22,947 bases of DNA from Fimousia sp045616445 (GCA_045616445.1 JAZLGR010000008.1:1-22947), one strand, 5' to 3'. Counted from the stretch's first letter, positions 1 to 8,004 are shown. The notes: generated by a model not told the origin, from the sequence alone. Made by a program: numbers and translations.

Positions 1-1
1 G

Positions 2-568
2 TATGGTGCTTACGGATTAGGTTTTACAAAAAAATGGGGGATTGAAAATGGCCTGCAACCTGTTCAATATGTAAATCCCTCGTCAAATCTGCTCGAAGAT
101 TTTCGAACAGCATTTTATGCAGCTTTAAATGCAAGTGATGATAATGAGACATTAGATATTCTCTCGAATTTTCTGATATCTTATATGGCCTATATAAAAC
201 CACTTACTGGTCCAAATCGTAATCGTGTTACTGATGAATTAGAGATGAAGTATTTGACAGATGAGTGTGAATGGAGATATGTTCCTAATCTGCAAGAGCA
301 GGAAATGAGCACGGTACTAATTGGCAATGAAATATATGCTGAAGATGATAATCAACCTATTCTTGAAAAATATAATAATGCCTTAGCGTGTTTGCCTGAG
401 ACATGGCTTAAGTTTGATTATGCTAGTATTCGATACATTACAGTAGCTGATTATAAAAGCAGAAATCAACTGATAGATTATATTAAGAATATGGATATTA
501 CGGAAAATGAAAAATGGGATTTGGCATCAAAAATCATCGTGATTAGCGATGCAACGGAGGATTTTTAG
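2..568 (+). CDS. abiGi: AbiGi-like abortive infection antitoxin, 5'-truncated by the window edge
   Basis: The frame is open from base 2, well before the first internal ATG at 185, so the real start lies outside the window and 188 C-terminal residues are visible. The visible start YGAYGLGFTKKWGIENGL matches what I recall of the conserved block of AbiGi (Pfam AbiGi antitoxin family), the first gene of the lactococcal AbiG phage-resistance pair. The lactococcal protein is about 250 aa, so about 60 residues are probably missing here. The stop codon touches the start of the next gene, and that gene's length fits AbiGii, which supports the call. The proposed role is antitoxin or partner of AbiGii in abortive phage infection. 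I recognise the family from motif and context only, with no alignment. Confidence 0.75.
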   Translation, partial: YGAYGLGFTKKWGIENGLQPVQYVNPSSNLLEDFRTAFYAALNASDDNETLDILSNFLISYMAYIKPLTGPNRNRVTDELEMKYLTDECEWRYVPNLQEQEMSTVLIGNEIYAEDDNQPILEKYNNALACLPETWLKFDYASIRYITVADYKSRNQLIDYIKNMDITENEKWDLASKIIVISDATEDF

Positions 569-1765
569 TTGATTGGAGATTTTAAAAAAGCATTTAAAGA
601 ACCACATGTTGCAGATGGACCTATACCGAAGGGAATTCTAAAGGCGGCTTCTCAGTCTTTGCCAGGAGAATTAGAATATGAAGATATTGGTCAAGGATTT
701 TGTATAATTACCAATAAGGATGGCTTAAATATTCGAGGAAAGGCAGCAATAGATGGTGTATCAGACGAAAGAATGCAGGAATGTACCTCCTCGAATGACA
801 TAATGTTTTATGCACGTAATTTGCAGAAAAATCTATATTTAGGGCCAGATGAAGATGGATATCTCTATGTAAACGGCCAACCAATTGATCCGGCTTCATT
901 TGTATATCAACCATTAGGAAACGAACAAATATTAAATGGAAAATTTATTATGGTACCTTCTCCATTTAATGAGGAACTACATATTCCATTTGAATTTGAT
1001 GATTCTTCTGAAACAGTCGATTTTGAACGTGCCGTTCATGATAGCATTTCTGAGATGAAGTATGTTAGTAAGAATTTTGATGGATTGTCTATAATCATAT
1101 ATCTAGATAGAAAAACAGCTCAGATGAAAATAACAGTTACTGTTAGTATTACTAAATCAAAGAGTGTATCTAATATATGTAGGAATCTAAAATACTATAA
1201 CAATTTTGCTCAAGGTAAAGTAAAAATGTCTGGGCATGTTCAGAATGAGAATAATATAGCACAGTTGAAGCCATTTGATAATGATACTATAACGTTTTGG
1301 AACAGGGTATATGAAATTGAGAGTAACTTACAAGTGAATTTCGATGTAGAAGTAGGTTTAACAAAAGATGATTTATTGATGACAAATCAATTATATCGTT
1401 CTCTGATTCAGAATAAACCATTTAAATCATATAGAACTCGTGCGGTTTTATCCGGCAATAATGATTTTAGCGATATCAATGATTATCAGGGAAAGATAAT
1501 TATGTTTAGATATTGTCAGAAAGAAACAATGGTGCTTCTTGGAGAAAGACTAGACTTATTATGCATTCGCTATTTGTTTGACTGCTCAGTTGTGGAATGT
1601 ACAGAGAATAAAGTAGACAATACATGTGAATTTGTATTAGAAAGTGCGCCAGATAGAAGAATGTACGCCTCAACGATGTACATTAATGATGAAGAAACGG
1701 CAATTAATATCATTAATAAAGAAGAAGAATACCGAGAAATGTTTATTAATGCCGATGAATTGTGA
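569..1765 (+). CDS. abiGii: AbiGii-like abortive infection toxin
   Basis: This 398-aa protein starts at TTG directly after the TAG stop of the AbiGi-like gene. A GGAGG at 556-560 is eight bases upstream, which fixes the TTG start and indicates translational coupling. Its length almost equals lactococcal AbiGii (about 397 aa), the putative toxin of the AbiG pair. The sequence is acidic and soluble, with no signal peptide or membrane segment and no catalytic motif I can name. The biochemical activity of AbiGii is not something I can infer here. The two genes form a self-contained defence cassette, a common cargo of mobile elements, and face the conjugation genes convergently. The call rests on gene order, length and partner; the protein alone would be hypothetical. 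Confidence 0.7.
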   Translation: MIGDFKKAFKEPHVADGPIPKGILKAASQSLPGELEYEDIGQGFCIITNKDGLNIRGKAAIDGVSDERMQECTSSNDIMFYARNLQKNLYLGPDEDGYLYVNGQPIDPASFVYQPLGNEQILNGKFIMVPSPFNEELHIPFEFDDSSETVDFERAVHDSISEMKYVSKNFDGLSIIIYLDRKTAQMKITVTVSITKSKSVSNICRNLKYYNNFAQGKVKMSGHVQNENNIAQLKPFDNDTITFWNRVYEIESNLQVNFDVEVGLTKDDLLMTNQLYRSLIQNKPFKSYRTRAVLSGNNDFSDINDYQGKIIMFRYCQKETMVLLGERLDLLCIRYLFDCSVVECTENKVDNTCEFVLESAPDRRMYASTMYINDEETAINIINKEEEYREMFINADEL

Positions 1766-2106
1766 TTATGTAAGATTATGAAGATCGGTTTGTGGCCTCT
1801 CATGGATCATGAACGGGGGTAGCCTTTCTTTTTCTAATATTCGGCACAATAACTTTATTTCATGCATGACTTTTGGTCACGATGAACAGATGTTATCAAC
1901 TTGTGTTCATCATGGTCATAAGTAATAACCTTTGTTCATTATGAGCAGAAGTGGTATTTTTAATGTTCATCATGGACAGAAGTTCAGAATGAACACAAGT
2001 AAAGAAACTTTTGTTATTCCTGAACAGAAGTTATAAAGACATAAATATAGCTGGCAGCAGTACCGAATCCGGCGCTATTGTCAGCTATTGCAATTTTATG
2101 AGTGCT
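1766..2106. other. Gene-free convergent intergenic region
   Basis: About 340 bases between the 3' ends of abiGii (plus) and virD4 (minus). It lies downstream of both genes, so it is not the promoter region of either. Its notable content is the 19-bp repeat array annotated separately. A short palindrome CATGGATCATG at 1801-1811, followed by a T-rich run at 1825-1837, might help end abiGii transcription but is too weak to call a terminator. No convincing open reading frame was seen on either strand. Confidence 0.6.
1875..2031 (+). repeat. Six iteron-like 19-bp direct repeats, consensus GTTCATCATGAACAGAAGT
   Basis: Imperfect copies lie at 1875-1893, 1905-1923, 1934-1952, 1965-1983, 1982-2000 and 2013-2031. 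Copies four and five share two bases. Start-to-start spacing is 30, 29, 31, 17 and 31 bases, so most copies sit on about the same helical face. The consensus contains a near-perfect palindrome GTTCAT-n-ATGAAC followed by AGAAGT. This fits repeated protein-binding sites such as plasmid iterons, a centromere-like partition site, or an operator array. Genes for a RepA-like protein, ParB and ParA lie in the adjacent minus-strand operon and are the obvious candidate binders. The repeats are read directly; the function is inferred. Confidence 0.8.
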
Positions 2107-3930
2107 TTAACCGTTAATCACTTCTGGCGGAATCTCAATGACTGTGAATTTCTCTTTTGGAGTGATTACAGCCTTGTGTTTCAGGTATTCCTCGATATGG
2201 AATTCATTCTTCTTATCTGCATCGGAAAGCTCTTTGTATCGGGGATGCTTGGTGATATCAAATTTATTAGAAAAGAATGGGCGTACACCACGAATCTGAA
2301 GGATACATTTGCCGCCATCCATGACAGCAAGCTCATCCTGGCTCATCAGTTCTTTACCGGTTTTCTGGTAGTTCAGACCATAGCTACGGTTGGTGCCACG
2401 GGTATCGCTGGTGTTATAGAGGTCGATGGTTTCTTTTCCAAGAACTGTACTCATTTCCTTCAGGGTGCTTTGCTCCTTGCCACCAAGGAATAGAGTACAG
2501 TCGCAGTTGCCGATGATGGTATCAGAGGCATCCTTGTAGATTGTTTTCAGCTGGGACTGAGACTGCAGCACGATGGAAGCAGATATTTCTCTGGAACGGA
2601 TGGTAGCAATCAGCTTATCGAACTTTGGAATCTGGCCGATATTCGCAAACTCGTCCAAGAGACAACGCACATGTACTGGGAGATGACCATTGTATTTATC
2701 ATCAGCCAGGTCACAGAGTAGGTTAAAAAGCTGCGTGTACAGGATGGATACCACAAAGTTAAATGTATCGTCAGTATCGGAAATGATGACGAAAAGAGCA
2801 GTTTTCTGCTTTCCTATGGATTCCAGATCCATTTCATCATAGGACATGAGGTCACGAAGCTCTGCAATGTCAAATGGCGCCAGGCGGGCTCCACAGCTAA
2901 TAAGTATAGATTTAGCAGTTTTGCCGGCACTTAATTTGTATTTTTTATATTGACGTACTGCAAAGTGATCCGCGTTCTTTTCTTCCAGTTCATCAAACAG
3001 AATATCCACTGCATTCTTGAAACTTTCGTCTTCTTCACGGGTCTCACTGGCATTGATGAATTCCAGGAGTGTGTTGAAGTTCTTTTCCTCTTCCGGAGCT
3101 TCATACCAGATATAGCCGATGAGGGCACAGTAGAGCAGTCGCTCGGCCTTGACCCAGAAATCTTCGGAAGATTTCTCGCCTTCACCCTTGGTATTGGCGA
3201 TGATTGTGTTAGTCAGCTTCAGAATATCACGTTCAGAACGAATGTAGACAAATGGATTATAATGCATGCTTTTGGCAAAGTTAATGGTATTTAGCGTTTT
3301 CACGGAATACCCGTGATTCACCAGCATTTGCCCGGTCTCGACGATCAGGGTACCTTTTGGATCCGTGACTACATAGGAACTATGCATCTGCATCAGCGAC
3401 GGCTTGATGAAAAAGCGGGTCTTACCAGAACCAGATCCACCAATGACTACGATATTCTTGTTTCGGGCATATTTTGGTGATTTCGGTCTGCTCTCCATGG
3501 TCAGACGTTCTGTCTGTGTCAGAGGAATATTTTCATCAAAAACCGGATTAATGAATGGTTTGATGTCTGCAGTGGTTCCCCATCGGGCGGAACCGTATTC
3601 CATGCCATTTCTGTATTTTTTGGCGTTTTTTCTACGATACAGTAGTACAAGATAAATGGCAACAGAAAAGCCTGCTCCACAAAGCAGATCCATGAGATGC
3701 ATGCTTGGGAACAGGCTTAAAAAAGCATATTTTATATGGCCTATGGCGTAGAATGCTTTGAGCGAAGCATTTGCTCCGGGAGAATGGCGATAAAGCCATG
3801 AAACCTTGTCTCCCAGGTATCCAAAGATCAGATAGGGCAGAAGCTTAATTGCCAGCTTTTTCACATCTGCCGTATCGAGTTTTGGGAGATTCCTACGCAA
3901 CTTTTTGAGAGAAAATGAATTCTTCATCAT
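2107..3930 (-). CDS. virD4: VirD4/TraG-type conjugal transfer coupling ATPase
   Basis: A 607-aa inner-membrane ATPase that would link a relaxase-DNA complex to a type IV secretion channel. Two hydrophobic stretches lie near residues 29-47 and 78-98, as expected for the family's N-terminal anchor. A Walker A motif GGSGSGKT sits at about 164-171 (Lys170), and a TDPKG motif follows at 189-193. Walker B CLLDEFANIG is at about 423-432. The sequence resembles the Clostridia CD1115-type VirD4 group found in Tn1549-like elements. Its ATG overlaps the stop of the PcfB gene (ATGATG), and no good ribosome binding site is seen, so it is probably translationally coupled. The usual downstream genes (Maff2-like, VirB6, VirB4) do not follow; the repeat array and AbiG genes are found instead. 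Confidence 0.93.
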   Translation of the reverse strand: MMKNSFSLKKLRRNLPKLDTADVKKLAIKLLPYLIFGYLGDKVSWLYRHSPGANASLKAFYAIGHIKYAFLSLFPSMHLMDLLCGAGFSVAIYLVLLYRRKNAKKYRNGMEYGSARWGTTADIKPFINPVFDENIPLTQTERLTMESRPKSPKYARNKNIVVIGGSGSGKTRFFIKPSLMQMHSSYVVTDPKGTLIVETGQMLVNHGYSVKTLNTINFAKSMHYNPFVYIRSERDILKLTNTIIANTKGEGEKSSEDFWVKAERLLYCALIGYIWYEAPEEEKNFNTLLEFINASETREEDESFKNAVDILFDELEEKNADHFAVRQYKKYKLSAGKTAKSILISCGARLAPFDIAELRDLMSYDEMDLESIGKQKTALFVIISDTDDTFNFVVSILYTQLFNLLCDLADDKYNGHLPVHVRCLLDEFANIGQIPKFDKLIATIRSREISASIVLQSQSQLKTIYKDASDTIIGNCDCTLFLGGKEQSTLKEMSTVLGKETIDLYNTSDTRGTNRSYGLNYQKTGKELMSQDELAVMDGGKCILQIRGVRPFFSNKFDITKHPRYKELSDADKKNEFHIEEYLKHKAVITPKEKFTVIEIPPEVING

Positions 3931-4433
3931 CGGCTTCGATCGGATACCTTGTGGCGTACTTTCTGCTGGCTGATAGTATTTCTAACGGTTTCCATTGCTT
4001 TACGAAGCTTCGCACAGATAGAGGGACGTTTCTGCAAATCCGTAACTTTGGCAGTGTATTCCTTGAATGCAAGGTTCATAACATCCACGTCCTTAGCTTT
4101 GAAGAAAACGTAATATACCGGTGGTTTTTCTAAGGTATCTTTCTTCAAGGCATAATCGATGTCATATTTACGTGCAATACGGTCAAATGAACCGATATTC
4201 TGAGGTGTGATCTTAATGTTCGTCAATTTGTCTGTCTGACCTGTCAGGTCGCTGAGTGTCTGCTTGCCACGAGGCGGGGCAGAATCTTTTTCATTGCTTT
4301 TGGCCTGTATTTTGGCTTTCTGCTTATCGATTTCCTTGGCAGCATACTGCAGAGACTTTTTCAAAATCTCAGCACTGATCTTGCCACCACGAATGCAGAG
4401 GGAAATGCTCTGGCGGTTGATATCTTCCTGCAT
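3927..4433 (-). CDS. pcfB: PcfB family protein (DUF3801), conjugation accessory
   Basis: A 168-aa protein matching the DUF3801/PcfB family, whose enterococcal member PcfB acts with the coupling protein PcfC in conjugative transfer. The N-terminal half is helical and basic (about residues 8-60). The conserved C-terminal part includes FDRIARKYDIDYALKKD and the YYVFFKAKD segment around residues 105-130. There is no signal peptide or membrane segment. AAAGGAG stands nine bases before the ATG, which supports this start. The gene overlaps virD4 by four bases, the order normally seen in Clostridia integrative elements. The family call is from memory of the sequence pattern and is supported by this neighbour. 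Confidence 0.85.
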   Translation of the reverse strand: MQEDINRQSISLCIRGGKISAEILKKSLQYAAKEIDKQKAKIQAKSNEKDSAPPRGKQTLSDLTGQTDKLTNIKITPQNIGSFDRIARKYDIDYALKKDTLEKPPVYYVFFKAKDVDVMNLAFKEYTAKVTDLQKRPSICAKLRKAMETVRNTISQQKVRHKVSDRSR

Positions 4434-4480
4434 GTGATAAATCTCCTTTCTCGAGTGAATTTTGTGAGTTTATATGCAAA

Positions 4481-5557
4481 TTAATAGCCCATATCGGACT
4501 TCACCCAGTTGCTAAAATAGGCATCCTGTGTGCTGACCGATTTGTAAAGCATTGTCAGCAGATAGCGATCGATTCGGGTAATCTTCTGGTCAAGTCGTTC
4601 GAAGCATAACAGCACATACTCAATGTTGCTGTAATCCAGCTTCAAAAGGCGTGATTTGACCACAGACTGCGGAATATCCTGCTGGTCGATGCGGATAGTT
4701 GGTGCGGTGGAGCATACGGCATCCACCATAATGTCTACGATGCCTTCCAGTGTGCTTCTGTCTCTTGGATGCGCCATGCACAGGTCCTCGAAGCCAATAT
4801 TAGTCATAATCATGCTGCGGTAAAGAGCATAGGATTTATCTGGGGTAAGTGGGCTTGCGGTAGTGTCAACACCAGGAAACATGGTTATCCCATTGTGTGA
4901 GTCCATCGACCCATCCATCATGGAATTCCTGCCTGCAGGATTGATAGATTGATAGTTATTCTCTCTGGTATTTAATCTACTTGGTATTTGATTACTCTTT
5001 CTTTTATAAGCGTGTGGGTCCTGTGTATTCGCAAAATGCGTATGCGAATTATCTGTATCCGTGCCATCCGTATTCGGAATTTCTGTATCCGTGATATCCG
5101 TATCCACAAAGTCCGTATCCGGATTGTCCGTGTACGGGTTTTCCGTACACGGGAATTCAGTATACGGATTATCAGAACGCGTAGAATTGTGAGCACGTTT
5201 GCCATCTATTTTTCCTACAAGGTCGGAAATGCTTTCGTCATCAGATGGAACAGATGCTTGATTCTGCTGTGGAGTTTCAAAAATAATATATTCAATCTCC
5301 TGGAACTTGCCGTCTGCAATCGGCTGATGGCGCTGCATATAGCCGAACTGCTCTAATTCTTTTAACGTACTGGAAATGCTTGTAATACCTTCTTTGCAGA
5401 TGGAAGCAAGCCCTCTGATACTGTAATGCCAGTCGTCGGAGAGGGAGAGCATGATAGATAAAAGTCCCTTTGCTTTCAGGGACAGATTTTTGTCACGTAA
5501 ATGATAATTTGACATGACGGTATAATTTTTGGTCTTCGAAATGCGAATTACTGCCAT
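4481..5557 (-). CDS. RepA-like replication initiator / HTH protein with pentapeptide-repeat linker
   Basis: A 358-aa protein starting at an ATG preceded by AGGAGGT at four-base spacing. Residues 1-95 look like a RepA_N/HTH_36-type winged helix: a basic start, then LSLKAKGLLSIMLSLSDDWHYS and a predicted recognition helix around 52-72. Residues 130-184 are eleven consecutive degenerate five-residue units of pattern x-P-x-T-D/E, an acidic, probably unstructured linker. The C-terminal 120 residues resemble the DUF6017-type tail of similar Clostridia element proteins. It lies between parB and pcfB, as in Tn1549-type elements and related plasmids, so replication or copy control of the element is the likely job. 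Which DNA it binds is unknown; the hairpin just upstream and the iteron-like array are candidates. Confidence 0.8.
   Translation of the reverse strand: MAVIRISKTKNYTVMSNYHLRDKNLSLKAKGLLSIMLSLSDDWHYSIRGLASICKEGITSISSTLKELEQFGYMQRHQPIADGKFQEIEYIIFETPQQNQASVPSDDESISDLVGKIDGKRAHNSTRSDNPYTEFPCTENPYTDNPDTDFVDTDITDTEIPNTDGTDTDNSHTHFANTQDPHAYKRKSNQIPSRLNTRENNYQSINPAGRNSMMDGSMDSHNGITMFPGVDTTASPLTPDKSYALYRSMIMTNIGFEDLCMAHPRDRSTLEGIVDIMVDAVCSTAPTIRIDQQDIPQSVVKSRLLKLDYSNIEYVLLCFERLDQKITRIDRYLLTMLYKSVSTQDAYFSNWVKSDMGY
5006..5170 (-). repeat. Degenerate 15-bp tandem repeats inside the RepA-like gene
   Basis: Eleven in-frame 15-base units encode five-residue repeats (NPYTE, FPCTE, NPYTD, NPDTD and so on). 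On the plus strand they show as recurrent GTATCCG/GTACGG words. The unit length is a multiple of three, so gain or loss of units would keep the frame and only change linker length. Confidence 0.75.
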
Positions 5558-5591
5558 GATGACCTCCTGTAAATGTATGATAATCCGAAAG

Positions 5592-5626
5592 GACCGCCGT
5601 TAATGTCGGTGCAATTAACGACGGTC
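5592..5626. promoter_or_regulatory. Inverted repeat upstream of the RepA-like gene
   Basis: Thirteen-base arms at 5592-5604 and 5614-5626 (GACCGCCGTTAAT and ATTAACGACGGTC) pair with one mismatch around a nine-base loop. It lies in the 93-base gap between parB and the RepA-like gene, about 35 bases before the latter's start. No T-run follows on the minus strand, so a simple terminator is unlikely. An RNA hairpin controlling the downstream gene, or a dyad binding site for the encoded HTH protein or ParB, would fit. Confidence 0.55.
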
Positions 5627-5650
5627 TCGAAATAGGTTTTATTGAATTAT

Positions 5651-6616
5651 TTATGCATCCTGGGATGCGTAGTAGAGTTCTAATGCTTTTGTGATGACTT
5701 CTGAGATTTCCTGTTCCTTCTTGCCGGTAAAATATTTGCGGTAGACGGTCTTAGGAATCTTCGTTGCCTGATAGAGTTTCTTTTTGTCCTTTTCATGATC
5801 CAGAGAAAGAAGCATCATGCGAAGGTTCTCTTCGGTGAGAGAATGGCTCTTGCTTTTCTGATGAAGCATGATGGATGCATTGTGATCCAGCTTCACGCTA
5901 TAAGCCTTAAGAAAATTATCAAGCCAATGCTGTTCCTCTGGTGTGAGATAAGAAATCTCCACAGCTACCACAAGTGCCATTTTATTATCGTCCAATCGTA
6001 TCTTAAACTCTGGAATCAGCTGATTGATGCGAAGGAGCCTTGCAATAGTGGAAGAGGAAAGACTGTATTCATCTGCCAGTGCTTTACGGCTGTTCTGAAC
6101 CAGATCAGTTGTTTCTGTCTGTTTTTCTTCCAAAATGAGAAGCTCACGTTCGATATCATTTCTCTTGCCCTGATTCGTAATCTGGCCATAGTGAGCGGCT
6201 ATGACAGCAGCTCTCTCTGTCAGTCGCATCTCAGAAAAACCACGCTGCAGAAGGTTTGTTTCGACCACATAGAGCCAACTTTCATCTTCGGTAAGATTAT
6301 CCTTGATGATGGCTGGAAGCGTCTCTAAACCGGCAATCTGCGATGCATTCATGCGGTTGTGACCTGCAAGCATCTCATAATGATCCTCGTCAAGTCGAAG
6401 TACGATAACCGGTGTCATAACTCCATTTTTACGAATGCTTTCCACCATGTCAGTCAAGCGGTCACCTTCATAAAGCTGAAACAAATGATTGTGGTACGGT
6501 TTTATCTTAGAAATTGGAATATCCACGATGGCATTTTCCATACCAACATCCTGGCCGGTTGGAATAAGATCAATGGCATCGCGAACGATCCTGCGTCTTG
6601 TATTATCTAATTTCAA
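5651..6616 (-). CDS. parB: ParB/RepB/Spo0J-family partition protein
   Basis: A 321-aa protein with the ParB plan. An N-terminal nuclease-like/CTP-binding region (about 25-130) carries VDIPISKIKPY and the box AGHNRMNASQIAG in place of the usual GERR box, followed by a NLLQR-type motif. A helix-turn-helix (KALADEYSLSSSTIARLLRI) lies at about 183-202, and a C-terminal region follows. It should bind a centromere-like site and work with the adjacent ParA in segregation. The start is TTG, reading TTGAAATTAGAT, with a purine-rich AAAGGGGA ahead of it. The gene begins 24 bases after the ParA stop, which indicates an operon. The box variant is typical of accessory rather than chromosomal ParB proteins. 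Confidence 0.9.
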   Translation of the reverse strand: MKLDNTRRRIVRDAIDLIPTGQDVGMENAIVDIPISKIKPYHNHLFQLYEGDRLTDMVESIRKNGVMTPVIVLRLDEDHYEMLAGHNRMNASQIAGLETLPAIIKDNLTEDESWLYVVETNLLQRGFSEMRLTERAAVIAAHYGQITNQGKRNDIERELLILEEKQTETTDLVQNSRKALADEYSLSSSTIARLLRINQLIPEFKIRLDDNKMALVVAVEISYLTPEEQHWLDNFLKAYSVKLDHNASIMLHQKSKSHSLTEENLRMMLLSLDHEKDKKKLYQATKIPKTVYRKYFTGKKEQEISEVITKALELYYASQDA

Positions 6617-6640
6617 TGGGAATTCCCCTTTCTTGAAAGC

Positions 6641-7468
6641 TTAATTACTGGTGAATTCTAATGTCTTTTTCTTCATTGGCTGAAGCAGTTCCTGCCCAGT
6701 TAATTCCCTTGCAAGGTTCTGGTAGGCAAATGAAGCAGGAGAAGAAGGGCAGTACTCGATCACACTCTGTGCGTAATATACTGATTCACCAACCTTAATA
6801 GTCATAGGAACCGCTGACTCGAAAATGCGAAGAGTAGCATCGTATTCTTCGTGGATCTGTTCAGTGATCACCTTAAAGAGATTTGTTCTCTGTTCACACA
6901 TAGTGAAGAGTACACCAGCTACAGTCAATTTCGGGTTAAAACGACGTTTTACCTTCTTGATGGTGCGAAGCAGATTTTCCAGACTCATGGCTGATAAAAA
7001 CTGTGGATTCACAGGAATCAGAACCTCATCAGCAGCCACTAAAGCATTGATATTGAGGTTATCAAGCTTTGGCCCGGTATCCACAAGGATGAAGTCGTAA
7101 AGGTCACGTAGAGGCTCTAAGACCATCTCCAGGAAACGTTCACTGCCCATCTCCAGGCGCATATTCTCAGACACCGCAGAGAGATAGGAACTGGCAGGAA
7201 TAAGGTCAATGAGACCACAATGCTTTATATACATTTCCTTCTCAGGAAAGTCTTCATCTTTCATAGCAGCGACAAGCAGATGGCCGATACCGATCGGAAT
7301 AGCATCCGCATTTTCAATACCAAGACAGGAAGTCAGACTTGCCTGGCAGTCCATATCAACGGCAAGAACCTTATTACCCATCTGAGCCAGTGCAACTGCG
7401 AGATTATGAGTTGTAACTGTCTTTGCGCAGCCCCCCTTCTGAGCACTGCAGACAATAATTTTTTCCAT
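6641..7468 (-). CDS. parA: ParA/Soj-family partition ATPase
   Basis: A 275-aa soluble P-loop ATPase. The deviant Walker A motif KGGCAKT sits at residues 11-17, with both signature lysines present. It is followed by VLAVDMDCQASLT near 33-45 (Walker A'), and FILVDTGPKLDN around 125-136 is the Walker B region. These define the ParA/MinD group. With the ParB encoded immediately downstream it would position and segregate the element's DNA. The ATG has a GGGGG-type ribosome binding site about ten bases upstream. It lies 15 bases after the small membrane-protein gene in the same transcript direction. The complete pair favours a plasmid-like or excisable integrative element over ordinary chromosome. 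Confidence 0.92.
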   Translation of the reverse strand: MEKIIVCSAQKGGCAKTVTTHNLAVALAQMGNKVLAVDMDCQASLTSCLGIENADAIPIGIGHLLVAAMKDEDFPEKEMYIKHCGLIDLIPASSYLSAVSENMRLEMGSERFLEMVLEPLRDLYDFILVDTGPKLDNLNINALVAADEVLIPVNPQFLSAMSLENLLRTIKKVKRRFNPKLTVAGVLFTMCEQRTNLFKVITEQIHEEYDATLRIFESAVPMTIKVGESVYYAQSVIEYCPSSPASFAYQNLARELTGQELLQPMKKKTLEFTSN

Positions 7469-7483
7469 ATAGATCGTACCCCC

Positions 7484-7801
7484 TTATTTTACAAATCCAC
7501 GAATTAGTGATAAAATGATTGAAATTACATTGATTACAATTGTTGCGGCAAGAAGGAAAAATCCTATCATTCCACCAATCAGAATATTCAGGACAAACAT
7601 TCCAACAGAGCCACCTATTCCGCATCCTCTGGGAATAAACCAGATGAACATTTTTCCAATGCCAAAAGGAAGTCCCATCAGAAGCAGAAGCATGAAGACA
7701 TCACATTTTCCGTGAGCCAGATACAGAGGCTGACAGATCCATGCCATGAATCCGGCGAGAGCAAGTGGAAAAAGGATGCCAGTAGAAAACTTTTTCAGCA
7801 T
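7484..7801 (-). CDS. Small polytopic membrane protein, unknown function
   Basis: A 105-aa very hydrophobic protein with no family I can name with confidence. Hydrophobic segments lie near residues 8-27, 34-55 and 65-98, so three or four membrane passes are likely, with little outside the bilayer. A glycine-rich stretch (GCGIGGSVG) lies in the middle. Two ATGs are possible: 7807, only two bases from the AAGGAGG, and 7801, eight bases from it. I chose 7801 because of that spacing. As the first gene of the group leading into parA/parB, it is probably part of the element backbone. Small membrane proteins are common at this position in Clostridia elements, but I infer no function. Confidence 0.7.
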   Translation of the reverse strand: MLKKFSTGILFPLALAGFMAWICQPLYLAHGKCDVFMLLLLMGLPFGIGKMFIWFIPRGCGIGGSVGMFVLNILIGGMIGFFLLAATIVINVISIILSLIRGFVK

Positions 7802-7809
7802 ATGCATAA

Positions 7810-7816
7810 CCTCCTT
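7810..7816 (-). promoter_or_regulatory. Ribosome binding site deciding the membrane-protein start
   Basis: AAGGAGG on the minus strand. It is two bases from the ATG at 7807 and eight from the ATG at 7801, which favours the inner start. Confidence 0.6.
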
Positions 7817-7931
7817 AAAAAGGCTGGTTTCAAATCAAGAGTTTTCTTTGTGTTGGGTTAAAATGAAAAAACTGAAGCACCACCTATTATGAGGGCTCCA
7901 GTCCATAAACTGTTCAATATGAAAAATTTGG

Positions 7932-7993
7932 AGGGACAGCCAGCCCACGAACCCGCATAAAACGGTGTGTTTCTTGATTTGTCCCTATTATAT
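7932..7993. promoter_or_regulatory. Divergent intergenic region: promoter-like box and inverted repeat
   Basis: The space between the leftward partition operon and the rightward surface-polysaccharide operon. A TATAAT-like box faces left (complement of 7987-7992), and an overlapping TATTAT at 7986-7991 could serve rightward transcription. Perfect seven-base arms AGGGACA (7932-7938) and TGTCCCT (7980-7986) flank a 41-base interval. Read on the minus strand, the right-hand arm is followed by CCAAATTTTT, so a leader with an attenuator-like hairpin is possible. The -35 boxes are poor, so this is a tentative call. Confidence 0.35.
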
Positions 7994-8004
7994 CGTACTC
8001 GTAT

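Noticed and set aside
1875..2031. CRISPR array
   Set aside because: The repeats are short, imperfect, at irregular 17-31 base spacing, two overlap, and no cas gene is near.
2011..2106. Reading-through extension of virD4 past its stop codon
   Set aside because: About 30 further codons are open after the TAA, but they match nothing I know and there is no sign of recoding; the protein already has normal family length.
2011..2493. A 160-codon plus-strand reading frame
   Set aside because: It runs antisense to the C-terminal part of virD4, whose Walker motifs and length are clear; its sequence has no recognisable domain and begins inside the repeat array.
7484..7807. Use of the outer ATG at 7807 for the membrane protein
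   Set aside because: It would leave only two bases between AAGGAGG and the start codon; the ATG at 7801 has eight.
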